From the NCBI RefSeq assembly GCF_007655135.1, contig NC_045128.1:38515885-38579884 (forward strand): DNA of 64,000 bases, given 5' to 3'. This document shows, piece by piece, positions 1 to 10,360 of the stretch (the stretch's first letter is position 1; each line of letters opens with the position of its first letter). The translations under genes were made by a program, and so were the position numbers. The notes beneath the pieces were generated by a model. The model was not told where the DNA came from and searched no databases. It worked only from the letters and a program-made list of their open reading frames with translations. This DNA comes from Punica granatum (Eukaryota > Streptophyta > Magnoliopsida > Myrtales > Lythraceae).

Positions 1-2578
1 AGAAGCTCAGTCAGTGCTTCCATAGAACCCAACTGAGGCAAATTCTTGAGGCTCGTGCAGTTCCTTATGTCTAAAGAGACGAGAGCACTGAGTTTCTCTA
101 TAGATGGATCTATGCTGACCAAGTTGTGACATGATCTAAGAATCAGTCTCTCCAAAGCTGGAGATGCTGAGAAATCAGGAGTTTTTCTTAGTTGCAGGCA
201 ACCTGTAAGATCAAGAACTTTTAGCTTCCTGGCCACCTGCAGGAATGAAAAGGATTTTAATGAGGGGAAGGGAGAAAGAGAATAATTGAATAAACATTCA
301 GCTTGAATCACAAGACAAAAACAAATGAACTCCAGCCAGCCCAATCCTCACTGACCATGCTCCTTGACAGGTCCAAAACAATTAGGCTCTTCAGATCTAA
401 ATTGGTTGGTGGCGTAGGATTGGAGTTGCTTAGCCACTGCAGATCCGGTAGAAGAAGCTCAAAATTTCCACAAAGACTTGCCTTTTCTAGCTGAAGGATT
501 CTCAAATTTGTTAGATGCAGGAACCGATCATCCTCAATGCAGTGGTCTTCCGAGCGGAACTGATATCCTTCTAGACTGATGGCCTCAACTTTTGTCATCC
601 CCTGCTCCAAGAAAAGAAATGAAATTAGCTGCGCTATACTAGCTAGATGATTCCATATTCTTGTGCCAAAGAAGATATTTAACAACAGCAAAGTTCTTAA
701 CTTTGATAAATGGATAAATGTATAAACACACACAGTCACCTATATACATATATTATAGGCGGAAAATTTATTAAGCAGGTCTAATGCTCGTGAGCCTTTA
801 GTTACCTCCCGCGGATGTCTCTCTAATGCACGCATCGCCACTTCACTGTGCCACAATCTACAACGCAACCACGGCTCTTTATAGTTTTCCCGTTCCACAA
901 TTTCCCTGCCAAGGTCTCTGAGTTGGTCGTGCATCCATAGCTTACTGTCATCTGTGATTCTTATCAGTGACTTCAAGAGAAGGATCTCAATTCCAACTTC
1001 CGGGAAAAAATCACAATCATCCCACATGGGTTTTACTACTCTAGCATCTGTTCCAATGAAGAAACATGCAATATCGAGAAATATCTCCCGCTGCTCATGA
1101 TCCAAGCCATCATAACTTATCTTCAACGTATCTCGGACCTTCATATGGGGTTTCTTCTTCAACTGCTTCAGTGTACCTTGCCATATCTCCTTGCGCCCAC
1201 TGCTTGTAGATAAAGAAGCACCTATTACCTCAAGAGCCAGAGGTAGCCTTCCAGTTGTGCTCACGATATCCCAGGACAAGTCAATAAAGTCAAGTGTCGG
1301 CAAGCCTTTTATAAATGCATGCTTGCAGAAGAGTTCAAAAGCTTGATCTGCACTCAGTAGTGTGAGTTCATAAATATCACTTACTTGAAATAGATCTAGA
1401 ACATTCTTTTCTCGGGTTGTAATAATGATCCTGCTTCCTGGACCAAACCAAGCAAGGTCCCCAGCTAGAGCCTTGAGTTGGTCGACTCGATCGACTTCAT
1501 CCAAAAGAATGATCGCTTTCTTGTGACGGAGCCTGTACTTGAGTTGCTTGGTTCCTTCATCCGTATTTGCAAAGTCTTTGCGCTCACTATTTAAGATGTC
1601 AGCAACTAGCTTGCTTTGCAAGTACTCAAGACCTTTATGTTGTGAGGATGTTTCTCGAATGTCATTAAGGAAGCAAGAAGATTCAAATTGATCCAACAGT
1701 TGGTTGAAGACAACTTTTGCAAGAGTTGTTTTCCCAATTCCGCCCATGCCCCATATTCCAACAATTTGAACACCTGTTTCATTAACCTCCAGCAATGTCG
1801 TCTTAATAGCTTCGACATGGTGATTGATTCCAACCAGGATGTCATTGACATCCAGATAAGCATTCCTCAAACTGATGAGAACCCTTGCAAGCACCTTTTT
1901 AATGAATTCGCCATGTTTCCTAAAAGGTATGATTAATTTATGAACCAAAGTCAGTATACAAATTCATTTAAAAGCAGAAATCTCATAAATTATTTTAACC
2001 TATGAAAGCTGTAAAACTAATTAGAAAAACAGATTTGAAATGAAAACAAGAGAAGGGTGTTACCCATTTGCCTCTTTCTTGAGTTCCAACCCTTTCAGTT
2101 TCACAACCTTTTGGAGAGCATCCCTCCACACCTGAACAGTCTCGAAGTCGTAGTTTTCCTCGTGCTGGGCAAAGGCTTCAGCATAACTCCCAGTTTGGTG
2201 CTGAACTTCATCTGGCGTAACGTCTAAGAAAATGGGCAGGATCATGTGCTTCGTCTCATCCTTGTGCTTCACCATCTCCGCCACCTCCTTGAGACACCAC
2301 TTACTGGAAGCATAGCCCTTTGAGAAGAGAGGTATGGAGATTTTTGACTGCTTGATTGCCCTCATGAGCTCAGGCCCGATCTCTTCTCCGACACGGAGCT
2401 CTTCATCATCCCTGAAGGTTTGGACTCCTGCATCTTTCAGACGATGATATAGGTTGTCAGTGAACTCTTCGAGACTGTCTGGTCCCCTGAAGCTCAAAAA
2501 CACTTCATACTCATGTCCAGCTTCAGCATTGACCTGAAAAGTGTGTGATGAATTAGTAGACATTCCATGCCGCCTCAC
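1..2578 (-). CDS. TIR-NB-ARC-LRR disease resistance protein (TNL), 3' end outside window, possibly decayed
   Basis: Intracellular immune receptor of the TNL class. Exons read on the minus strand: TIR 2578-2064, NB-ARC 1919-806, first LRR exon from 601, next LRR exon 236 to beyond position 1. TIR and NB-ARC exons join in phase (AATGG/G). The TIR domain carries YEVFLSFRGPD and WCLKE, the latter holding the glutamate that is catalytic in plant TIR NADases. NB-ARC motifs are all present: P-loop GMGGIGKTT, kinase-2 ILLDEVD, SRIIITTR, GRLPLAL, FLDIACFF and MHD in LWMHDQLRDLG. The start could be 2578 or the internal Met five codons later. Odd points: the first LRR exon lost several codons relative to its two paralogues in this window, and the normal splice donor after DWAGWS is deleted (around 329/330). 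Possibly a pseudogene; the N-terminal half is still open. Confidence 0.85.
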
Positions 2579-2725
2579 GGGGCTAATGGTGATATATATG
2601 AGTGCTAATTGTCATGCACTAATCCACTGAATGGTCGTTCCGACGCATAGAATAGTGCCTTCACCTGTTTTACACGGCTTTCAAGGTTCAAGGGAGATAT
2701 CATATTAGAACGTGATTCTACATAA
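2579..2725 (-). promoter_or_regulatory. 5' flank of TNL gene, shared with the second TNL gene
   Basis: This stretch aligns by eye with 15600-15725, the flank upstream of the fused TNL gene (for example the shared CACTGAATGGTCGTTCCGA-like segment). The two genes therefore arose by duplication including the promoter. I did not identify individual cis elements with confidence. Confidence 0.45.
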
Positions 2726-2754
2726 AACACAAAAAAAATTTATAAAAACTTACG

Positions 2755-3965
2755 CGTGAAAAAAAAGCAAAAAGTTGAAGAGTTCGCCTTCACATTTAAT
2801 GGTAGAGACACTAAAATAAACTCATGTGTGGGTAAAATTGAAGAACTTGTGGTAATGATATTCTTTTTTGGAATTTGACCGGTCATGTAGTACTCCTACT
2901 ATTTATAACATATCATAAGAAATATAATAATATAAATAGCACATCATATCTATCTCTATCGATAAAACTAGGATTTGATTTGCTTTTTTTCAGAGTGAAC
3001 TCTAGTATCCAGAAGTTTAATTGGGCTCCGACTAAGGGGTAAAGCTCTTTCAATATAGATTTGCTTTTTCTGAAAAGCAAACGTATAACACATTATATCT
3101 ATGAGAAATAATATCAGATTTATTTTTTGAAAAGCAAATATCTTCTTACATGATTTGTTTTTTAGGATCTTATTCAAAATATATTTATATTAAGAAAAAG
3201 TTCAAAAAAATCAGAAAATAACGACATGTCTTATAAATCTGTATCTATAAGTTTTGAAAAACTAAATGTCCATTTAAAAAAAAAAGCTTAAAAACCAAAA
3301 AATTTACCGTTGTTCCTACAAATCTATACTCACATGTCATAAAAAATTTAAAAATTACTTTTCTAGAATAAACTTAAAAAAACTGAGAAAATAAAAATCA
3401 TTCTCATAAATCTATATTTATATATTTAAAAAATTTTAAAATTTAAAATTAAACATTTGGTTTTTAAACTCTCAAAAAATCGTGAAACTTTCATTTTTCA
3501 ATCCGGGCATTCAGAGACAATCCACACAAAATATTCTTACTTTTAAAATTTTAAAAATTGAGAAAATAACTAATACCATCAAAATATATATTATGAAATA
3601 TAAAAAATTCCACATAAAAAAACTTAGAAAAATAAAAAATAAAAATAACAACCGATCTCACAAATCTATATTTATATGCTTTAAAAAATTAAAAATTAGA
3701 AATTTCGTTTTTGAGAAAAGCCAAAAAAACCAAGAAAAGAACAAATACTCTCACAATTTTATTATTGTGTTTTAAAGCATTTAAAATATAAAAATAAACA
3801 TCCTTAAAGCATTTGAAATATAAAAATAAAACATTATTTTTAAGGAAAGTTGAAAAAATTGAGAAAATAATGACCAATGCACAAATTTATTTATATTTTT
3901 TTAAAATTAAAATTTTGCGTAAAAAATCTCAAAAATTGAGAAAAGTCTATTTAACAACCAAGTAT
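2755..3965. repeat. AT-rich degenerate repeat block, copy 1
   Basis: Non-coding DNA, extremely A/T-rich. Its left part (a run around CACATTTAATGGTAGA followed by AAATATAATAAT) and its right part (recurring AAATCTATATTTATAT followed by A-runs and CTGAGAAAATAA) both reappear in the same order at 4090-5175. Inside the block the AAATCTATAT motif returns at irregular 80-110 bp spacing, so it is a decayed satellite-like array. Short open frames here are by-products of low complexity. Confidence 0.6.
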
Positions 3966-4089
3966 TTTGAGGTCAGGCGTACTTCAGGTCCACTTTATAT
4001 TGTACTAGTTTTGGAACCAGTACAGTTCACCGATTAGAGGGTGATCCAACATAAAATTAGAGAATCCAAAATTTCTGCAAAGTTTATGG

Positions 4090-5175
4090 GTGAAGAAAAT
4101 GTAAAAAAGTTGAAAAACTCATTTTCACATTTAATGGTAGACATATTAAAATAAACTTCCATGTGCGCAAAAATTGAAGGAACACGCATCTAAAGGTAGC
4201 AATATTTTTTAAGTCCGGATCAATTACAGTTTATTTTTGGTATTTTCACTAATTGTAACGTGCCATACGAAATATAATAAAAATAATACATCACATCTAT
4301 ATATATATATATATATATATATAATATGGCATTATTTGCTTTTTGGAAAGCAAATATATAACACATCATTAAAATATGATATAATTTATTTTTTGAAAAG
4401 TAAATATGATTGTACCTCATTGTTTTTACTTGGATCTTTTCATAAAATATTTTTACTTTTAAAAAGTTAAAAAAATCCAGAAACTAGAGATTGCTCAATA
4501 AATCTATATCTATATGTTTTGCAAATTCAAAAGAATTTGTTTCCTAAAAAATTCTCATAGAATAATAGTCATCCCATGAATCTATATTTATATGATTCAA
4601 AGAATTAAAAAAATAAAAATTAGAAATTTCGTTTTCTAGAAAAACTTAAAAAACTGAAAGAGTAACAACCATCCACAAATCTAATTTATATATTTTTTAA
4701 AAATTAAAAATTAAAATGTTCTTTTTTAAGAAAGCTGAAAAAGTAGAAAAAATAATGATCGGTCCCACAAATTATATGCATGCTAAGAAACATAAAAATT
4801 ACTTATAAAAAAGCTCAAAAAATTGAATAAAATTAAGCAATCTTGCCGTTCTGAGGCCATTTACATTAAAATTTTTATTTTCAAAAGAATAGGAAAATAA
4901 TTACTAGTCCCACAAATCTATATCTATGTGTTACAAAAAATTAAAATTTGTTTCCTAGAGAAGAGCCCAAAATTGAAAAAATAATGGTGACCCCCTGAAT
5001 CTGTATTGATATGTTTAAAAAACCTTAAATTTAATTTAAAAGTTCCTTTTCTAGAAGAAAAATCTCAAAAATTGAGAAAATAATTACTTGTCCCACACAT
5101 TTATATTTAAATTGTTTTAAAATATTTAATAAAAATAAAAAATTGAAAACTCTTTTCAAAGAAGATATTATTATC
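4090..5175. repeat. AT-rich degenerate repeat block, copy 2
   Basis: Diverged direct copy of 2755-3965, about 1.3 kb downstream of it. It shares CACATTTAATGGTAGA at 4127 and the paired TTTGCTTTTTGGAAAGCAAA stem near 4337, then the AAATCTATAT-type motif near 4499, 4576, 4677, 4914, 4997 and 5095. No gene is visible. Confidence 0.6.
4298..4324. repeat. (AT)n microsatellite
   Basis: Uninterrupted TA dinucleotide run inside the AT-rich block; absent from the paired copy. Confidence 0.9.
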
Positions 5176-5189
5176 AAGGCTTAAGTTGA

Positions 5190-5562
5190 GGTGGCTGGAG
5201 ACGAGCCACCTCTAACCCCCCATACAACGACCCTGATTGGATCTGGGTCAAGGGGGCTCACATCCCTCTCACCTTGTTCGTGGAAGATTCCACAGGAGCG
5301 ATCATACCTATATCCGGCTAACTAGTCTGCGGCTCGAGCACCCTACTGACCTATATGTGACTGCAGACGAGGCCATTGGGAGGGAGTGACCTCTCCGGCA
5401 ATTTCCTCTAGGGTCCAAGTAGCTGGGACCCAGCCAGCTTGACCCCCAGGCCACAGCCAGATCTGTCATGGCTTGTGGGTTGATCCCACAACCTTGTGTA
5501 CGGCCAGGGTGCCTGGAACGGGCCACATAGGGGTTGCTAATAAGTTTGATTATGGATCGGGG
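5190..5562. repeat. GC-rich dispersed repeat, copy 1
   Basis: A sharply GC-richer island of roughly 340 bp whose sequence returns at 16755-17095 with about three quarters identity by eye (shared CCCTGATTGGATCTGGG, AGTCTGCGGCTC, GGTCCAAGTAGCTGG). It holds a degenerate GGTTCGATCC-type box near 5478 as in tRNA-derived SINEs, but the rest does not fit a SINE clearly. Unclassified repeat. Confidence 0.55.
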
Positions 5563-5569
5563 CGTTTTT

Positions 5570-7140
5570 TGAAGAATCAAACAAGTTCTGAAATTTGAAA
5601 ATGTAAGAATTAATCTCCAGTCTCAACAACCAAACGGTGAGAGAAGACAAGCAGAAAGATAGCAAGAATCACAGTGTATGCAGCATAAGATTGAAAATAA
5701 AACACACTATATCAGAATAGATGACCAGATATACATATGCATACATGGATTTGCATCCTTACTATGAATCTTGCTCTTTCATCCCTTCTCTAGTATACGC
5801 TTACTTACCAAAACCAGGATAAGTGCGACTGCCAATAGAACACGCAGATCAAGCCCACCAAGTGTAACTGAATCCATTAGCTGCTTATTTCCCTTTGCCT
5901 CTCAAGCTGCTATAGCATGCCTGGTATTAGATGTCCGCCAGCCAATATAATACTCTTACTGGATGCAAGCTAAGGCAGCAATTCGGTATATTTAATTTGA
6001 GGAGGCACATGGCTCAAAAAGTAAAATGGACAAGGCATTATTCAATAAAATTAAATGAATATAAAAACAACTATGACAATAATTAATAGGACAACAAGGG
6101 ATTAGGTAGGGCGTTAGGAAGCTGCCTTAAGTTGACTTGGATCTCGACAATAGCATTTGACTATGCAGCGCGGAGTTGCCCGTCCAGTTTTAGCCATCGA
6201 AAGTTAGGCGTGATTGTAGAAGCCCCCCCTGCTGGGTCCGCATGAAACATTTGCAACATAAAGCAAGTTTTTGCTGAATGAAAAAGATTTATGGAAGATG
6301 TATATGTTTCTCGAGGAGAGTCTGTCTTCGGATTTAATTTCCCGACAATAGGCTACTGTCATTGCGGTACATACAATTTGCTGATCTGACATGTAACAAT
6401 CACAATCGATCATTGAAACACTTCAAAGAAAGGCCCCGGGAGTGTAGACGCAGCTTCTCGGTATTTTAGCCATTGAGCATAGAATCGAGTCATTAATAAC
6501 TACATCATCTTGCTAAACATTGCCGGAAATCAAAAAATTCCAGCAGCTAGAGAGCATTGCAGTACTGTAACAACCATCAGGGTGTAAATTTCTTTATGCA
6601 AGAGGTTCTTCTTTCTTGATATGGAGGATTTACAAAGAGGCTGCGGGTGAGAATAAACGAGAGCATCAAATAGGCACCAGAGATCTGCAAGCCAAGGGGA
6701 GCAACTGGAAACATATGCGTCCCTTTTCACTTGACATGAGGGACCATTTGGGATATCGTTTCATCTTCCAACAGTTGGTCGATGTACCGCGGGGGAAAAA
6801 TTTGCATCCGAGTTGCATCTTGGATGAACATCAGTCCAAAGTACTGCAAAACAAAAGACAGAACATATGACAAGCACAGCAAAGAAATTATTACTAAAAC
6901 AATATCATATAACGTGCCACGTCAAACAACTAATATCATATTACTTTCTTGATGGGTCATGAACAACTCAGTTCCATTGCAAACGATGTAGACACACATT
7001 AAATATAAAGCAATCTCTATGTCACGATCATTTACCCCCAAACGGTCATGGAATGAAGCAAACTTGATAAGCGAAGAACTAGAAATCCCAGAAAGAATGT
7101 GCTCCCTGTTGTCGGCAGTAGTTAAGTCCGAAGGGTGCAC
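5570..7140 (-). repeat. Segmental duplication of the 3' flank of the plastid membrane-protein gene
   Basis: Collinear with 17100-19090, the 3' half and flank of the intact gene at 18185-20461. Shared landmarks are AGATAGCAAGAATCACAGTG, GGCCCCGGGAG and the terminal exon. Together with the TNL gene to its left this indicates that a TNL plus its neighbour were duplicated as one block. Confidence 0.75.
6728..7115 (-). pseudogene. Pseudogene fragment of the plastid membrane-protein gene (exon 4 and remnant of exon 3)
   Basis: The minus strand from about 6848 to 6728 encodes a diverged copy of the last exon of the gene at 18185-20461: it keeps the acceptor, YFG at the start, YID, LLEDE, ISQM and a final VK-stop, but lost three codons (PYE) and has many replacements. 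Around 7070-7110 part of exon 3 is recognisable but its 5' half and acceptor are gone. Exons 1 and 2 are missing. It cannot make the parent protein. Confidence 0.75.
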
Positions 7141-7149
7141 TACATTGGA

Positions 7150-10100
7150 TTGATGATAATCTTGCTACCGTTATTCATGATTGGAGAAGAAGTGATATCA
7201 TGGCTGACCAAAGAAGCAAGTTACACGAGTGGGTCAACTTGATTGGGGCCCCGCCACCCACTTGTTGCACGAGGCAAATTAGCCTATGAAAGGAGAGAGG
7301 GCTCACGGCAACAGGGGGGAGGAAGAGAGTGAGAAATATGAGGGCAGTGGATCATACAAGAGAGAGGAGGAATGTAAGAATATTCATGACTTCCCCGTAC
7401 TCCACAAATGAAAGTGTATTATCCTTATCGTGCTTATGAGCAATATAGATAATAAAAATTAGAAAATCATATTTTATGCATCAACATGGATACAGAGCAG
7501 CATGTTTCCATGGTATAATCTCTAGATCTTGGTTTCAGTATAAGACAAGATCATCTACCTCCAAGGCAGCTAAAGTATCATTAGCTGCCCCGGTTTTCAC
7601 ATGGCCTCTTCATTTGCTGCAGACGTTTTAATGAACTCATCGGACCCGCCAAAAACTTCCTTGAGGTCCATCGGGTCGTACGTACCTAATTTGAAATCAA
7701 CGGATAGCATTCCAATCACTAACAAGTAGCTGTAATGTAATATATGTTTCTGAAGGATCCTTTTAATGTCTACTTTCGATTTTAAGACTGTTGGACCGAC
7801 ATATTTCAGTATAAGGCTTTAAGATACATTGATGTGAGTGCGACAAAACAAGTCAGTCGATGGGACCCTCAACGTTATTGATGGGGTCATCATGAGTGGA
7901 TCGTGCTATCATGTTGGACAGTTTCCATTGGCTTACCATTTTGGACTAACGTCCCATATAAAAAAGCTTCCCCCTTGAGATAATAACAAGTCCCGGAGAG
8001 TGGGTCCCTGTGGTCCATCCAAACCGTGCCAACAAACCTGCAGCAGTAGCGAACCGTCTAATCAAATTCATCTTGAAACTCAAAAATATATGGTAAACTC
8101 GTGGTACGAAAGTATAAACCGTGACCATTATTATTAGTGCAAAATATAAATATATGAATATAAATTTGTGCAACACACGGAATTAAACGTTAATTATTTT
8201 TTTATTCCGTATGTACCGCAGATCATGCTCTAATTATTTTTTTTGAAAAAAATGGTATATTTTGGCTAGTATAGCATATATGGTCACGACAATTCTGGAA
8301 AGCAACTTGATATGTGGAAAATTTATAAAATTTGCTCGACATGTTCAATTCTCTTTTGTCCATTGGCAAAGTAGACCAGTCAAACTTAAATTCATTTTAA
8401 AAAACCGGAGTGTGACAGACCGAACAATGGCAGAGGCTGCTTAACTGAGCAAGCCAAACGCATCAGAGCTCGGGTCGTCCCTAATGTGATGTGGGGTTCA
8501 CAACCGCATCCCAAACGTACCGATTGAGCTCCCCAGCCTAACTTTGATGCGATAATTTGAATGCAAATAAACTTGACTTTTAATTTCAATATTTATCCCA
8601 CCAAAAAAAAAATTGACTTAATTAAGTAAGCACTTATTTCAATTAGCACATAAAAATTCAACAATTAATTTTCAAAACTTATAATTAAATTGAAACAAAT
8701 ACGTGCTTCGTTTTTTCGATAGATATTAGTAATACGCAACTAAAAATCTCTCTACTTGGCTAAATTTGACTATGATCCTATTAAGCAGGGAAGCTAGTAA
8801 GTTGCATAGGTCACCAACTCGGAAATCAAGACGTTGGGATTCAATTTTCATGAGTGAAATATTCGTACTTCTTTATTTTACTTTTTTTTTATTCTTGTAT
8901 AAATTCATGTACAGGAAAGGGCAAAAAAGGGAAATACTCATATTTTATGATAATATATTAGTCGCCAAAGAAGAAGTAATTAATCTTTTGAAGTGGCCTC
9001 TCTCGAGCTCTCACTTTGTTTTTGAATGGCCCGGCGCTATTTCGGGCAATGTCCATCCACAAGCAAATCAAATCATATTTATATGGTTAATTGCTCAAAG
9101 AAATACGAATTTTTCTCATTTTAAAAATTCCACCTCTATCATCAGAGGCCCTCTGCAGGTTTTTCCATCTCGTTGACGTACGCTCTGCTTGAGCTCGTTG
9201 CTGATGGGTGGGAATGAGGTTGAGAGTATGAATCTGAAGATTTCATAGTATCGGCCATTACCTGTGTAAAATCCGAAAAATTATTCGATGACAAATCAAT
9301 TAATACATAAAGAATTTTCATACATATAAAGAATATTCAAAAAATTATAAATTCGACCGAACGAGTAAAAATTCACTGCCATTTTTATCTGTAAAACAAT
9401 TGAGAAATATTTTGAGGGTGAACTTGACGTTCAGTGAATAACCACAACCTAACTAGAAGGATCATGATACAGGTTGAGCAATATTGCAAAAATATTATCG
9501 AGACCTTCAAAACTCAAATTATCCCTATGCCTCTTCCAAGCTCTTGATCGCAATAACGGCTCCACACTAACCTCTCTGCTTGAGGCAACCATTTTCTACT
9601 GCTCGACTTACGATTGGCTCAGGGCATCACAAGACACGGGATTCACCAATTTTCATCACTAATTCATTCACAAATATCGTAATTGATCGTAAAAAATATA
9701 TATATACACGATCCGAAATATTGATATGGCCATAAAAATACAATCATAATAAATTGATAATAATCACGATAAAAATACTAGATTAAGAATAGGCTACTTA
9801 CATTGATAAGCCGTCCAATCCTGAAACATCGAACAACAATCGATTTCTTTTCTTTTCTTTTTTTTCATTCAAATCACTCCCAGCTCCTCTCCATTCTTCA
9901 CTTCTCTCTCTATTTTGAAATCTGAATGGAAGGGATGAATAGAGAAGGCAATACATAAAGCAAGCATAAAAGAAGGCGGTGAAAGTCAAGGAAAATTAGT
10001 GGCCCACGTGGAAGAGAGACGCACATCAGAATTATGTAGGTAAGCCTCAGGAAGATTATCTTTATAATTAAATAATCAAATAAAAATTATAATGATCATT

Positions 10101-10260
10101 CAGTAAACAAATGCAGTGAAGATTGGAAAAATGGGAAAGCACATGTGAATAAGCACGTGAAAATTTTGGGACGTTACAACCTGACTGTTCTATGGGTCTC
10201 TAGCCAAGGGGAAGTCGGGGCTGTATAGGATCTGTCTGGATGAGTCCAGGTTTGCTTCGA
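7150..10260. other. Gene-poor spacer
   Basis: No gene could be supported. The sequence is AT-rich with scattered short frames. Around 8798-8880 a stretch with a tRNA-like box (GGGATTCAATTTTCATGAGT) may be a decayed SINE; a 136-codon frame overlapping it (8766-9176) has no recognisable domain. A TC-rich purine/pyrimidine tract lies at 9845-9865. Confidence 0.5.
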
Positions 10261-10360
10261 CTATAGGCTTGATGCGGACGAATTGTGATAAGAAGGATGG
10301 AGCGAATTATGGTGATAGTAGCAGAAGTTCGTATCCTAACAGTGAGCAAGCAATCCGCAG

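Noticed and set aside
3482..4037. Lys/Asn/Ile-rich short open frames
   Set aside because: They lie in the AT-rich degenerate repeat and reflect base composition.
8766..9176. 136-codon open frame on the plus strand
   Set aside because: AT-rich, low-complexity start, no recognisable domain, no splice or codon signal; overlaps a possible SINE relic.
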